This document shows positions 11,341 to 24,054 of a stretch of DNA of 64,000 nt, one piece after another (position 1 is the first letter of the stretch; each line of letters opens with the position of its first letter). The DNA comes from CAVRQM01 sp963723455. Its GTDB lineage: Bacteria > Pseudomonadota > Alphaproteobacteria > Acetobacterales > Acetobacteraceae. Location of the stretch: contig CAVRQM010000005.1 in NCBI GenBank assembly GCA_963723455.1, positions 1-64,000 on the forward strand, given 5' to 3'. The position numbers and the translations under genes were made by a program. Below the pieces are notes generated by a model. That model worked only from the letters and a program-made list of their open reading frames with translations. It made no database searches and was not told the origin of the DNA.

Positions 11341-13501
11341 TGGCAGTCGGATGTGCGGGCGGCGTGGCGTCGGTTGCCGCCTGTCGCTGCAGCAGCAACA
11401 GCGAGCGGCCGGTCACCTGGTACACGTCGCCCACCTGGAACCGCCGGTCGTCATCGCCGTCAGGCTGGTTGGTGTCGATGCGCAGCCGCCAGATTTCGCC
11501 GCCCTCCACGGTCGGCAGCGTGAAATCGACCACGTCGTGATAGGCGTTGAACACCAGCAACAGGGTCGCGTCCTGGCCGCGCTTGCGGATGCCGCTGACC
11601 TGCGCGCGGCCATCGACCAGCATGCCGAAGCAGCGCGTACCGGGATCCTGCCACACCTCCTCGGACATTTCCGCGCCGGAGGTGTCGATCCAGGTGATGT
11701 CGCGCACTCCCAGATCGTCGTTGAACGCCTGGCCGAGGAAGCGGCCGCGCCGGAGGATCGGGTATTCCGCGCGCAGCCGGGTCAGCTTCTGTACGAAGCG
11801 GATCAGCCCGTGCCCCTTGTCGCCGAGATCCCAATCCAGCCACGAAATGTCGCTGTCCTGGCAATAGGCGTTGTTGTTGCCCTGCTGCGTGCGGCCGAAT
11901 TCATCGCCGGCCAGCAGCATCGGCGAGCCCTGCGACAGCAGCAGGGTCGCCAGCATGTTGCGGATCTGGCGTTCGCGCAGCGCGTTGATCTCGGGGTCGT
12001 CGGTCGGCCCCTCGACGCCGCAGTTCCAGCTATGGTTGTTGGAGTTGCCGTCGCGGTTGTCCTCGCCGTTCGCCTCATTGTGCTTTTCGGTGTAGGTGAC
12101 GATGTCGTTCAGCGTAAAGCCATCATGCGCGGTGATGAAGTTGACGCTGGCCCAGGGACGCCGGCCGGTATGGTCGAACTTGTCGGGCGAGGCGCACAGC
12201 CGCGTCGCCAGTTCCGGCGTGGTGCCCTCGTCGCCTTTCCAGAACGAGCGCACGGTGTCGCGGAAGCTGTCGTTCCATTCGGCCCAGCCGGGCGGGAAGG
12301 CGCCCACCTGATAGCCGCCCGGGCCGATGTCCCACGGCTCGGCGATCAGCTTGACCTGCGACAGCACCGGATCCTGCATGCACACGTTCAGGAAGCCGCT
12401 GGTCTGGTTGAACCCGGTGGACTCGCGCGCGAGTATGGTTCCCAAGTCGAAGCGGAACCCATCGACGTGCATCTCCTGCACCCAGTAGCGCAGGCTGTCG
12501 GCGACGAACTGGAGCACGCGCGGATGCGACAGGTTGAAGGTGTTGCCGGTTCCAGTGTCGTTGATGTAGTAGCGCGGTTGGTCGGACAGCAGCCGGTAGT
12601 AACTGGCGTTGTCGATGCCCTTGAATGAGAGCGTCGGCCCGCGCTCATTGCCTTCGGCAGTGTGGTTGTACACCACGTCCAAAATCACCTCCAGCCCGGC
12701 CTCGTGCAGGCGCGCCACCATTTCCTTGAATTCGGCGAACGCGAAATCCGGGTTGTGGGCGTAGCGCCGTGCGGGGGTGAAGAATGCGATGGTGTTATAG
12801 CCCCAGTAGTTCTTCAGCCCCTTCTCAAGAAGTTGGCTGTCATCGACAAACATGTGGATCGGCAGCAGCTCAACGGCGGTAACGCCGAGCCTGCGGATGT
12901 AGCCGAGCACTTCGGGCAAGGCGAGGCCGGCATAGGTGCCGCGCAGCTCCTCGGGCACGGCCGGGTGCCGCTTGGTGAAGCCCTTGACATGCGTCTCGTA
13001 CAGCACCGTGCGCTCCCAGGAGGTCGCCAGCGGGCGGTCCTGGCCCCAGGTGAAGGCGGAGTCGATGACCCGCGATTTCGGCATGAACGGCGCGGAATCG
13101 CGTTCGTCAAAGGTCAGGTCGTCGCCGCTCTCCATGACATAGCCGAACAGTGACGGATTCCACTCCAGATGCCCGACCACCGCCTTGGCCAGAGGATCAA
13201 GTAGCAGCTTGTTGGCGTTGAAGCGGTGACCTTGCTCCGGCTGGTACGGTCCGTGCACGCGGTAGCCGTAGATTGTGCCGGGGCGAGCATCCGGCAGGAA
13301 GCCGTGGAACACCTCATTGGTGTATTCCGGCAGCTCCAGCCGGGCAATCTCGGTCTCGCCTGAATCGTCGAACAGGCACAGCTCGACCTTGGTGGCGTGC
13401 GCCGAGAACAGGGCGAAGTTGACTCCCAGCCCTGTCCAGGTGGCGCCCAATGGATTGGGCAGGCCTTCGGCGATGCGGAAGGTTCGCTGCGGCGCCATCA
13501 T
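11327..13501 (-). CDS. glgX: Glycogen debranching enzyme GlgX
   Basis: About 724 residues of the GH13 isoamylase/GlgX family, which hydrolyses alpha-1,6 branches of phosphorylase-limited glycogen. The N-terminal carbohydrate-binding domain starts with GLPNPLGATW and GVNFALFSAHA. The catalytic barrel shows DVVYNHTAEG, the nucleophile Asp in DGFRFDLG, the acid Glu in AEPWDIG, and TAHDGFTLND. The ATG pair at 13501/13498 preceded by GGAGAG is a better start than the longer reading frame. No other glycogen genes lie nearby in this window. Confidence 0.95.
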   Translation of the reverse strand: MMAPQRTFRIAEGLPNPLGATWTGLGVNFALFSAHATKVELCLFDDSGETEIARLELPEYTNEVFHGFLPDARPGTIYGYRVHGPYQPEQGHRFNANKLLLDPLAKAVVGHLEWNPSLFGYVMESGDDLTFDERDSAPFMPKSRVIDSAFTWGQDRPLATSWERTVLYETHVKGFTKRHPAVPEELRGTYAGLALPEVLGYIRRLGVTAVELLPIHMFVDDSQLLEKGLKNYWGYNTIAFFTPARRYAHNPDFAFAEFKEMVARLHEAGLEVILDVVYNHTAEGNERGPTLSFKGIDNASYYRLLSDQPRYYINDTGTGNTFNLSHPRVLQFVADSLRYWVQEMHVDGFRFDLGTILARESTGFNQTSGFLNVCMQDPVLSQVKLIAEPWDIGPGGYQVGAFPPGWAEWNDSFRDTVRSFWKGDEGTTPELATRLCASPDKFDHTGRRPWASVNFITAHDGFTLNDIVTYTEKHNEANGEDNRDGNSNNHSWNCGVEGPTDDPEINALRERQIRNMLATLLLSQGSPMLLAGDEFGRTQQGNNNAYCQDSDISWLDWDLGDKGHGLIRFVQKLTRLRAEYPILRRGRFLGQAFNDDLGVRDITWIDTSGAEMSEEVWQDPGTRCFGMLVDGRAQVSGIRKRGQDATLLLVFNAYHDVVDFTLPTVEGGEIWRLRIDTNQPDGDDDRRFQVGDVYQVTGRSLLLLQRQAATDATPPAHPTASAAE

Positions 13502-13571
13502 CGTCTCTCCATGTATGCGCGCGGCATAGCGCGCGGACACCGTGCCGGTTGCGACGCGGACGTCTCGGCCG

Positions 13572-15557
13572 TCACGCGGCCTCGCGCGCCAGACCTGCAA
13601 CCGGCTCGGCCGCTGCGACGCGGGGTCGCGCCGCGGTCAGGCAGGTCTCGACCGCCTCGCGCAGCGAAATCGCATAATCGGTCGCGCCGATCGCGGCACG
13701 CAGCCGCTCGTTGCGCAGCACCTCTTCGCCGGCCGGCCACAGTCCGACCAGAACCCGCACGCCGGGCGCGCGCTGGCGCAGCCGGCGCAGCAGATAGCGC
13801 AGGTGCGACGGCGTGCCGCTGATGTCCAGGTACGAGATACAGACCATCGCGACGCCCTGCATGTCCATCTGTGCGATGGCATCACGTGATGCGGCGGCGT
13901 ATGGCGCAGCCCGCGCGCCCAGGCCATGCTTGCCCAGCAGCTGCGCCAGCATCGCCGCCGGAGCGTCGTCCAGCGGGCCGCGCCCGGCCAGGCACAGCAC
14001 CGGGGTCGCACCCTGCCAGCCGGGTGCCAGATCGGGTGGCGGCGGCGCCTGTTCCTTCGGCGCCGGCGCCCGCGGCACGGCTTGCTCGGCCCGGCTTGGG
14101 GTCGTCGGCTCGGCTTCACTCTCGGAATCGGCCGGGTTCGGATCGCGGTCCTCGTGCGAATCGAGGTCGGTGATCAGGTGCCGCGCCGCCGTCCTGACCC
14201 GCTCCAGCTGCGGCGCGGTCAGCACGCCGCGCGCCGCGTCGTTGGACGCAAGCTGCAGCCCCTTGATCGCCACTTCGTCGTAATAGGTGGATAGCGGGCG
14301 TTCGCGCAGCAGCACCTCGGCTTGGTCGTGCGCCTCGTCGGGGTCGCCGGCCAGCATGCGCTGGTAGAAGCTTTCCACCGGGGTCAATGCCGGACGGTCG
14401 CCCAGCAGCACGTCGAGGAACTCCAAGCGATCGACGTGGCGGCCCAGCACCACCAGGCACAGCGTCAGCGGCGTGGACAGGATCAGCCCGATCGGCCCCC
14501 ACAGCCAGGTCCAGAACGTCGCCGCCACCACAACGGCGAACGGCGACAGGCCGGTGCTGTGGCCGTACAGCATCGGCTCGACCGCTTGGCCCACGATGAA
14601 CTCGGTGCCGGCATACAGCGCGGCGGTCCAGGTCAACATCGACCATCCCGGCTCGACCGCGGCGGCCAGCGCAAGCGGGAACGCCGCCGCGATCCAAGGG
14701 CCGACATAGGGCACGAACCGCAGCAGCATTCCCAGCACGCCCCAGAGCGGCGCGGAGGGCACGCCAATCACCATCAGCCCGCCGCCGATGATCACCCCGA
14801 ACGCGAAGTTCACGCCGAGCTGCGCCAGAAAATAACGGCTGAGCCGGCTCGCCGCCTCGTTCATCGCCGTCGTAGTCCGGTGCAGGTCGCCGGACCCGAA
14901 CAGGCGAATCATGCGGTCACGCAGATCCTCGCGTTGCAGCAGGATGAAGATCGCGACGATGAACACGATGGCCACGGTGGCCAGCGGTGAGACCACGGGC
15001 ACCAGGATCTGCCGGGCGATGTCGAACGGCGACGGGCCGGCTGTCTGCACCGAAACCGGCACCGGCTTGGTCTGGCCGGTCGGCGCGGCCGCCGGCGCGG
15101 CGGGGTTCGTCGTCGCGGCGGCCGGCTTGGGGCGCTGCATCTGGCCCACGCTCTGCATCACCGCGGCCAGCCGGCCCAGCGTCATTGCTCGCACCGTCTC
15201 GATCTTATGCTCGACCGTGGCCTCGTAGCGCGGCGCGTCGCTGGCCAGGCTCGCGACCTGCGTGCCGATCACCCCGCCGGCCGCCAGGATCACCGCCAAG
15301 GCCAGCAGGACTGCCAGGATCACCGACAGGATCCGGCCCAGATGCAGACGGTGCAGCAGGCTGACCACCGGGGCCAGCAGGAAGCTGAGCAGCACCGAGA
15401 GGGTGATCGGGATCAGCACCTCGCGGCCCAGATACAGGGCGGCGACGACGACCACGCCCACTGCCAGGGTCAGCAACGCGTTCACGCCAGGGATCTCGGC
15501 TGCTGCGACCTGCGCCGGCTTGCGGCCGGCGATCTCGGGGCTGACGGGGTCGGACAT
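13572..15557 (-). CDS. AI-2E family transporter with extra C-terminal Rossmann-like domain
   Basis: About 661 residues. The first 400 are an AI-2E/PerM-type membrane protein: TM helices from VNALLTLAVGVVVV onward, a periplasmic or cytosolic insert rich in Ala/Pro, and the conserved regions GPWIAAAFPLAL and PIGLILSTPLTL. Substrates of this family are varied or unknown. After an Ala/Pro/Glu linker (about 505-555), residues 560-655 look like an alpha/beta domain resembling the B12-binding fold (TPVLCLAGRGPLDD, VAMVCISYLDI, GVRVLVGLWPAG) but without the DxHxxG cobalamin motif. The start MSDPVSPEI is preceded by GGAG at good spacing. The gene is 119 bp from the next gene on the same strand. Confidence 0.83.
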   Translation of the reverse strand: MSDPVSPEIAGRKPAQVAAAEIPGVNALLTLAVGVVVVAALYLGREVLIPITLSVLLSFLLAPVVSLLHRLHLGRILSVILAVLLALAVILAAGGVIGTQVASLASDAPRYEATVEHKIETVRAMTLGRLAAVMQSVGQMQRPKPAAATTNPAAPAAAPTGQTKPVPVSVQTAGPSPFDIARQILVPVVSPLATVAIVFIVAIFILLQREDLRDRMIRLFGSGDLHRTTTAMNEAASRLSRYFLAQLGVNFAFGVIIGGGLMVIGVPSAPLWGVLGMLLRFVPYVGPWIAAAFPLALAAAVEPGWSMLTWTAALYAGTEFIVGQAVEPMLYGHSTGLSPFAVVVAATFWTWLWGPIGLILSTPLTLCLVVLGRHVDRLEFLDVLLGDRPALTPVESFYQRMLAGDPDEAHDQAEVLLRERPLSTYYDEVAIKGLQLASNDAARGVLTAPQLERVRTAARHLITDLDSHEDRDPNPADSESEAEPTTPSRAEQAVPRAPAPKEQAPPPPDLAPGWQGATPVLCLAGRGPLDDAPAAMLAQLLGKHGLGARAAPYAAASRDAIAQMDMQGVAMVCISYLDISGTPSHLRYLLRRLRQRAPGVRVLVGLWPAGEEVLRNERLRAAIGATDYAISLREAVETCLTAARPRVAAAEPVAGLAREAA

Positions 15558-15676
15558 GCGATGCGGCTCCAGCTGGCGGCGCGGAACGAATAGCGGGCGC
15601 GACACGGGCATGGACATGGCGTCATCGCGATACAGCAACGTGCCGGACCGGCCGGCGATGCGTCTGGGCCTCGAAA

Positions 15677-17785
15677 TTACCGCGCGGCTTGCTGCGGCGT
15701 GATCCGCCCCGATGCGTCGGCAATGGCGCGGCTCACCGCGTCGGTGGTCAGGAGCTCCGGCAACGCCACCCCGCCGGGGCGGCCGGGTCCGTACACCACG
15801 TCGAGCGGCACGCCATAGCGGCCGAAACCTTGCAAATAGGCGCTGATTGCCGGGTCGGGCCGGGTCCAGTCGGCGCGCAGCGCCACCAGCCCCGGCCGGC
15901 GCAGCAGTCCGGCAACCGGCGCGCGCGCCAGCACGCCAAGCTCATTGACCTTGCAAGTCAGGCACCATGCTGCGGTGACGTCCACGAACACCACGTCGCC
16001 TGCCGCCACCAGCGGCGCGATCGCGGCGGTGTCCATCGGCTGCCACAGTGCATCCGCAGCGGCCGGGATCGCGGCCTGCTGGCCGCTGCTGGCCACCGCC
16101 GGCGCCAGGATCGCCAGTCCGGCTGCTGCGGCCACGGCGGGCGCCAGCCCCCGGCGCGGCGCGGCACCTGTCCGCGTCGCCCGCCCGCGCACCGCCAGCA
16201 GCACCAGCATCAAAGACACCGCCGCCGCCGCGAGCAGGCTCGCGACCGGCCCGGCGACCTGTGCCAGCACCCACAGCAGCCAGCCCGCGGTGCCCGCCAG
16301 CAGCAATCCCAGGATGATCCGCAACGCGCCCATCCAGCGCCCCGGACGCGGGAGCGCCCGCGCCAGGCTGGGGAGGGCGGCGACCAGCAGATAGGGCGCC
16401 GCCATGCCCAGCCCCATTGCCGCGAACACCGAGGCGATCTGCGCCGGCCCGCGCGACAGCGCGAAGCCGACCGCCGTTCCGACGAACGGCGCCGAGCATG
16501 GGGTCGCCAGCAGGGTGACGAATGCGCCGGTCAGGAACGCATCCAGCCCGGCATGCCGAGACTGGATGCCGGCCACGCGCGACAGGCCGGGCAGGCCGAT
16601 CGGCAGCCAGTCCCACAGGCTCGCCGCGAACAGCGCGGTGGCCACCGCCATCGCTGCCAGGAACCAGGGCTGCTGGAACTGGATGCCCCAGCCGATGCCA
16701 GCTCCGGCGGCCTGCAGCGCAATCAGCCCGGCCGCCAGCACCCCGAACGAGGCCAGCACACCGCCGGCGGTCGCCAGCAATCCGGCACGGGTGCGGCGGC
16801 CTTCTCCCGCGTGCGCGGCGACCGACAGCAGCTTCAGCGACAGCACCGGCAGCACGCAGGGCATGACGTTCAGGATCAGGCCGCCCAGCATGGCGATCCC
16901 CAAGATCGCGAGCCATGCCTGGTCGCCGCCCGAAGGCAGGACGCCGACAGCCGGGACAGCGGCGAAGCTGGCCGCGCGGTCGCCGTCCACCACGGTCAGG
17001 GTCAGGGGACGGCCCGCCACCTTCAACGCCGGTATGCCGGGCAGCGCCACGATCAGGCGCGTCGTCGCGTCCGCGCCGCGTTCGACGCGCGGCGCCCCCG
17101 GCGCGATCTCGTCGAAGCCCTCGACAAACAGGTCCGGCTCGCGCAGCGGCGCCGCCTCGCTGGCCAGCGTTACCGAGAGCGTTGAGCCGTGGGCAGTTGG
17201 CGTCGCCAAGGCCGAGACCAGGCGCAACCGCGCCGTGCCAAGCTCCCCCGGCACGCGGGCGCGGGCGGTTGCGATCAGCCCGGCCTCGGGTGTCGGCTGC
17301 GCCAGCCCGGCGGGAACCGGCAGGTCCAGGCTTGCGTGGTATGGCACGCAGACCTCGGCGCATGCGGCGTAGTCCAGCTCGGCGTGCAGATGCGCGGGCT
17401 CTCCGGGTCGCGCCAGCGCAATCGCGATTGGTAGCACGACATCGCCGGTGTAGATCGCGTTCTGCAGCCCGCTCACCACCAGCCGCGCCGGCGCCGGCCA
17501 GGCGATCTCTGCGGCGGCGATGTTGTCCGATCCGGTCCAGGCGACCGACGGCGGCACCCCGGCATCGCCGGGCGTGCGCCAGTAGGCGTGCCAGCCAGGG
17601 GCGAGGCGGATTTCCAGCCCGGCATCCAGTCGGGTGGCCGAGCCGGTCGCCGCCTCGCCGGTGATCAGCCGCGCCGCGGCATGGGCGTTGCCGATCCAGG
17701 TGCTCGCCGAGGCAAGTGCCGCGTGCGGCAGCGCGGCGGCCAGCAGCAGCAGTCCGACAGCGCAGCGGGACAGGATCCGGGTCAT
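15677..17785 (-). CDS. DsbD/ScsB-like protein-disulfide reductase
   Basis: About 702 residues. It carries electrons from cytoplasmic thioredoxin across the membrane to periplasmic thiol partners. A signal peptide (MTRILSRCAVGLLLLAAALP) leads into a periplasmic domain containing CAEVC. A polytopic core follows with the two conserved cysteines in MPCVLPVLSLKLL and TPCSAPFVG. The C-terminal thioredoxin-like domain has the CxxC motif WCLTCK. The long N-terminal domain resembles ScsB/DsbD variants of alphaproteobacteria. It lies upstream of the AI-2E-type gene on the same strand and is divergent from mdh. Confidence 0.9.
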   Translation of the reverse strand: MTRILSRCAVGLLLLAAALPHAALASASTWIGNAHAAARLITGEAATGSATRLDAGLEIRLAPGWHAYWRTPGDAGVPPSVAWTGSDNIAAAEIAWPAPARLVVSGLQNAIYTGDVVLPIAIALARPGEPAHLHAELDYAACAEVCVPYHASLDLPVPAGLAQPTPEAGLIATARARVPGELGTARLRLVSALATPTAHGSTLSVTLASEAAPLREPDLFVEGFDEIAPGAPRVERGADATTRLIVALPGIPALKVAGRPLTLTVVDGDRAASFAAVPAVGVLPSGGDQAWLAILGIAMLGGLILNVMPCVLPVLSLKLLSVAAHAGEGRRTRAGLLATAGGVLASFGVLAAGLIALQAAGAGIGWGIQFQQPWFLAAMAVATALFAASLWDWLPIGLPGLSRVAGIQSRHAGLDAFLTGAFVTLLATPCSAPFVGTAVGFALSRGPAQIASVFAAMGLGMAAPYLLVAALPSLARALPRPGRWMGALRIILGLLLAGTAGWLLWVLAQVAGPVASLLAAAAVSLMLVLLAVRGRATRTGAAPRRGLAPAVAAAAGLAILAPAVASSGQQAAIPAAADALWQPMDTAAIAPLVAAGDVVFVDVTAAWCLTCKVNELGVLARAPVAGLLRRPGLVALRADWTRPDPAISAYLQGFGRYGVPLDVVYGPGRPGGVALPELLTTDAVSRAIADASGRITPQQAAR

Positions 17786-17944
17786 CGCGACTCTCTCTCT
17801 ACACCGGTGCGGCCGGGCTGTGCAGCGCCTCGGCATCTTGCCGCTGCGGGATCGATCGGCTAGCAACGCGCACCCTTCGGGCGCCCCTCGATGTCGGCAA
17901 GGCTGGGGCCAGCGCGGGGCGCCCTGTCCGAAGGATGATCCCGC

Positions 17945-18898
17945 ATGACCCGCAAGAAGATCGCGCTGATCGGCGCCGGCAATATCGGCGGCACGCTCGC
18001 CCACCTGATCGGGCTGAAGGAACTCGGTGACGTCGTGCTGTTCGACGTGTTCGGCGGCGTGGCCGCCGGCAAGGCGCTGGACATCATGCAGTCCGGCCCC
18101 GTGGACGGCTTCGACTGCGCCATCTCCGGCGGCTCGGACTATGCCGCCATCGCCGGCGCCGACGTGGTGATCGTCACCGCCGGATTCCCGCGCCAGCCGG
18201 GCATGAGCCGGGACGACCTGTTGGCCAAGAATGCCGGCGTGATCGCCGAGGTGGCCGAGGGCATCCGCGCGCACTGCCCGGACGCCTTCGTGATCGTCAT
18301 CACCAACCCGCTGGATGTGATGGTGTGGGTGATGCAGCAGAAATCAGGGTTGCCGAAGCAGCGCGTTGTCGGCATGGCCGGCGTGCTCGACAGCAGCCGC
18401 TTCCGCCTGTTCCTGGCCCAGGAGTTCGGCGTCTCGGTCGAGGACGTGACTGCGTTCGTGCTCGGCGGCCACGGCGATACGATGGTGCCGCTGACCCGCT
18501 ATTCCAGCGTCGCCGGCATCCCGGTGCCCGACCTGATCCGGATGGGCTGGACCACGCAGGCGAAGATCGATGCGATCGTGGCGCGCACCGCCAATGGCGG
18601 CGGCGAGATCGTCAAGCTGCTGGAGCGCGGCAGCGCCTTCTACGCGCCCGCCGCCAGCGCCATCGCGATGGCCGAGGCGTTTTTGCGCGACAAGAAGCGC
18701 GTCCTGCCGGCTGCCGTGAAGCTTGAGGGCGAGTACGGCCTGCACGACCTGTATGTCGGTGTCCCGGTGGTGATCGGCGGCGGCGGCGTCGAGCGCATCG
18801 TCGAGGTCGAGCTGCTGGCCGACGAGCGCGCCGCCTTCGACAAGTCCTGCAACGCCGTCAAGCAGTTGATCGAAGATTTCCGGAAACTCGGGATCTGA
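17945..18898 (+). CDS. mdh: NAD-dependent malate dehydrogenase
   Basis: 317 residues of the LDH-like malate dehydrogenase type that converts malate to oxaloacetate in the citric acid cycle. It has the Rossmann motif GAGNIGGTLAHL, substrate-binding arginines in GFPRQPGMSR, ITNPLDVMVW, GMAGVLDSSRFR, and the catalytic His in GGHGDTMVPLTRYS. It is the first gene of the citric-acid-cycle cluster and stands 4 bp before the succinyl-CoA synthetase gene, the classical alphaproteobacterial order. Confidence 0.97.
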   Translation: MTRKKIALIGAGNIGGTLAHLIGLKELGDVVLFDVFGGVAAGKALDIMQSGPVDGFDCAISGGSDYAAIAGADVVIVTAGFPRQPGMSRDDLLAKNAGVIAEVAEGIRAHCPDAFVIVITNPLDVMVWVMQQKSGLPKQRVVGMAGVLDSSRFRLFLAQEFGVSVEDVTAFVLGGHGDTMVPLTRYSSVAGIPVPDLIRMGWTTQAKIDAIVARTANGGGEIVKLLERGSAFYAPAASAIAMAEAFLRDKKRVLPAAVKLEGEYGLHDLYVGVPVVIGGGGVERIVEVELLADERAAFDKSCNAVKQLIEDFRKLGI

Positions 18899-18902
18899 TC
18901 CG

Positions 18903-21035
18903 GTGAACATCCACGAGTATCAGGCGAAGGACCTGCTGCGTCCGTATGGCGTGTCGGTTCTGGACGGCCATGTTGCGTGGTCGCCTGAGGAGGCGGTTGC
19001 GGCGGCGCAGCGGCTGCCCGGCCCGGTGTTCGTGGTGAAGTCGCAGATCCACGCCGGCGGCCGCGGCGCCGGGCGGTTCGCGCACGATCCGCAGGGCAAG
19101 GGCGGCGTGCGCCTGGCCGGCTCGAGCGACGAGGTGCGCGCGGCGGCCGAGGCGATGATCGGGCACACGCTGGTCACCAAGCAGACCGGGCCGGCCGGGC
19201 GGCGGGTGCACCGCATCTATGTCGAGGCCGGCTGCGACATCGCGCGCGAGCTGTACCTGTCGCTGCTGGTGGACCGCGCCAGCGGCCGGGTGGCGGTGCT
19301 GGCCAGCACCGAGGGCGGCATGGAGATCGAGGCGGTGGCCGAGCGCCACCCGGAGAAGATCCTGCGCGTGCAGATCGACCCGGCGAGCGGCATCTCCGGC
19401 TTCCACGCCCGCCGTCTGGCCTCCGGGCTGGGGCTGTCCGGCCGGCAGGCGGCGGCGTTCGGCCGCTTCGTCTCGGCGCTGCACCGGGCGTTCATGGCGC
19501 TGGACTGCGCGGTGGTGGAGATCAACCCGCTGGTGGTGACCGGGTCGGGCGAGGTGGTGGCGCTGGATGCCAAGATGAGCTTCGACGACAACGCGCTGTT
19601 CCGCCATCCGGAGCTGGAGGCGCTGCGCGACGAGGCCGAGGAGGACGCGCGCGAGCTGGAGGCGGCGCGGCACAGCCTGAGCTACGTGGCGCTGGACGGC
19701 ACGATCGGCTGCATGGTCAACGGCGCCGGGCTGGCGATGGCGACGATGGACATCATCCAGCTGTATGGCGGAGCGCCAGCCAACTTCCTCGATGTCGGCG
19801 GCGGCGCGACCAAGGAGCGGGTGACGGCGGCGTTCAAGATCATCCTGTCGGACCCGAACGTGGAGGCGATCCTGGTCAACATCTTCGGCGGCATCATGCG
19901 CTGCGACGTGATCGCCGAGGGCGTGGTGGCGGCGGCGCGCGAGGTCAGCCTGACGGTGCCGCTGGTGGTGCGCCTGGAGGGCACCAACGTGGAGCTGGGC
20001 AAGGGCATCCTGGCGCAATCCGGTCTGCCGATCATCGCTGCGGACAACCTGGCCGACGCGGCCGAGAAGGTGGTGCGGGCCACGCATGATGCGGGGCCGG
20101 GGAAGCCGGGCACGGGACCGTCGGCGGGGAGGGCGGCTGAGATGGCGATCCTGGTGGACGGGCGCACGCGTGTGGTCACGCAGGGCTTCACCGGCGCGCA
20201 GGGCACGTTCCATTCCGAGCAGGCGATCGCCTATGGCACGCGCGTGGTCGGCGGGGTGACGCCGGGCAAGGGCGGCAGCACGCATCTGGACCTGCCGGTG
20301 TTCGACACGCTGGCCGAGGCGGTGGCGGCGACCGGGGCGACGGCGAGCGCCATCTACGTGCCGCCGCCGTTCGCGGCCGACGCGATCCTGGAGGCGATCG
20401 ACGCGCGGGTGGAGCTGATCGTGTGCATCACCGAGGGCATTCCGGTGCTGGACATGGTGCGGGTGAAGCGGGCGCTGGACGGCTCCGGCTCGCGGCTGGT
20501 GGGGCCGAACTGCCCCGGGGTGATCACCCCGGACGCGTGCAAGATCGGCATCATGCCGGGCCACATCCACCGGCCTGGCCGGGTCGGCATCGTGTCGCGC
20601 TCGGGCACGCTGACCTATGAGGCGGTGGCGCAGACCACGGCGGCGGGTCTGGGCCAGAGCACCTGTGTCGGCATCGGCGGCGATCCGGTGAAGGGCACGG
20701 ACTTCGTCGACGTGCTGGCGCTGTTCCTGGCCGACGCGCAGACCGAGGCGATCATCATGATCGGCGAGATCGGCGGCGAGAGCGAGATCCTGGCGGCCGA
20801 GTTCCTGGCCCGCGAGAACCGCGCCGGCGCGGCTGGCGGCGGCAAGCCGGTGGTGGGCTTCATCGCCGGGGCGACGGCGCCGCCGGGGCGTCGGATGGGC
20901 CATGCCGGGGCGGTGATCAGCGGCGGCCGCGACACCGCCGCGGCCAAGGTCGCGGCATTGCGCGACGCCGGGGTGCACGTCGCCGACAGCCCGGCGGCGC
21001 TGGGAAGCACGCTTACGGCGGCGCTACGGCGATAA
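18903..21035 (+). CDS. sucCD: Succinyl-CoA synthetase, beta and alpha subunits in one reading frame
   Basis: 710 codons that read as SucC (ATP-grasp beta subunit, MNIHEYQAKDLLR, residues 1-395) and then SucD (alpha subunit, ILVDGRTRVVTQGFTG, from about 415) without a stop codon. SucD has the phosphohistidine region GHAGAVISGG and the CoA-binding core GGVTPGKGG. The enzyme makes succinate and ATP from succinyl-CoA. Translation starts at GTG 18903. The joint is suspicious: codon 414 is an ATG (20142) preceded by GGGGAGGG, and an out-of-frame TGA lies at 20138. One extra G in the G-run before 20130 would end sucC at that TGA and restart sucD at the ATG. A true fusion and a one-base sequence error are both possible. 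Confidence 0.9.
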   Translation: MNIHEYQAKDLLRPYGVSVLDGHVAWSPEEAVAAAQRLPGPVFVVKSQIHAGGRGAGRFAHDPQGKGGVRLAGSSDEVRAAAEAMIGHTLVTKQTGPAGRRVHRIYVEAGCDIARELYLSLLVDRASGRVAVLASTEGGMEIEAVAERHPEKILRVQIDPASGISGFHARRLASGLGLSGRQAAAFGRFVSALHRAFMALDCAVVEINPLVVTGSGEVVALDAKMSFDDNALFRHPELEALRDEAEEDARELEAARHSLSYVALDGTIGCMVNGAGLAMATMDIIQLYGGAPANFLDVGGGATKERVTAAFKIILSDPNVEAILVNIFGGIMRCDVIAEGVVAAAREVSLTVPLVVRLEGTNVELGKGILAQSGLPIIAADNLADAAEKVVRATHDAGPGKPGTGPSAGRAAEMAILVDGRTRVVTQGFTGAQGTFHSEQAIAYGTRVVGGVTPGKGGSTHLDLPVFDTLAEAVAATGATASAIYVPPPFAADAILEAIDARVELIVCITEGIPVLDMVRVKRALDGSGSRLVGPNCPGVITPDACKIGIMPGHIHRPGRVGIVSRSGTLTYEAVAQTTAAGLGQSTCVGIGGDPVKGTDFVDVLALFLADAQTEAIIMIGEIGGESEILAAEFLARENRAGAAGGGKPVVGFIAGATAPPGRRMGHAGAVISGGRDTAAAKVAALRDAGVHVADSPAALGSTLTAALRR

Positions 21036-21165
21036 GCGAGGCGTGCATCCGGCTCATGCCGGCTACCCTGCAATAAGCACATGAGATTTGGGCGGCGCGG
21101 CCGCGTTACGCCTATCTTAGCCGAGCCGCGTGCAGCACGGGCGGCGGAATCTGGAGACCAGCAGC

Positions 21166-24032
<2,867 letters not shown>

Positions 24033-24054
24033 CGAACCCGGGGCGGAGAGCGTC

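Noticed and set aside
18858..20978. 706-codon minus-strand frame opposite sucCD
   Set aside because: His/Arg-rich antisense of a clearly conserved enzyme; no recognisable domain.
21036..21165. Terminator between sucCD and sucA
   Set aside because: A CCGG...CCGG hairpin exists but has no T-tract; the gap more likely carries a secondary promoter for sucA or nothing.
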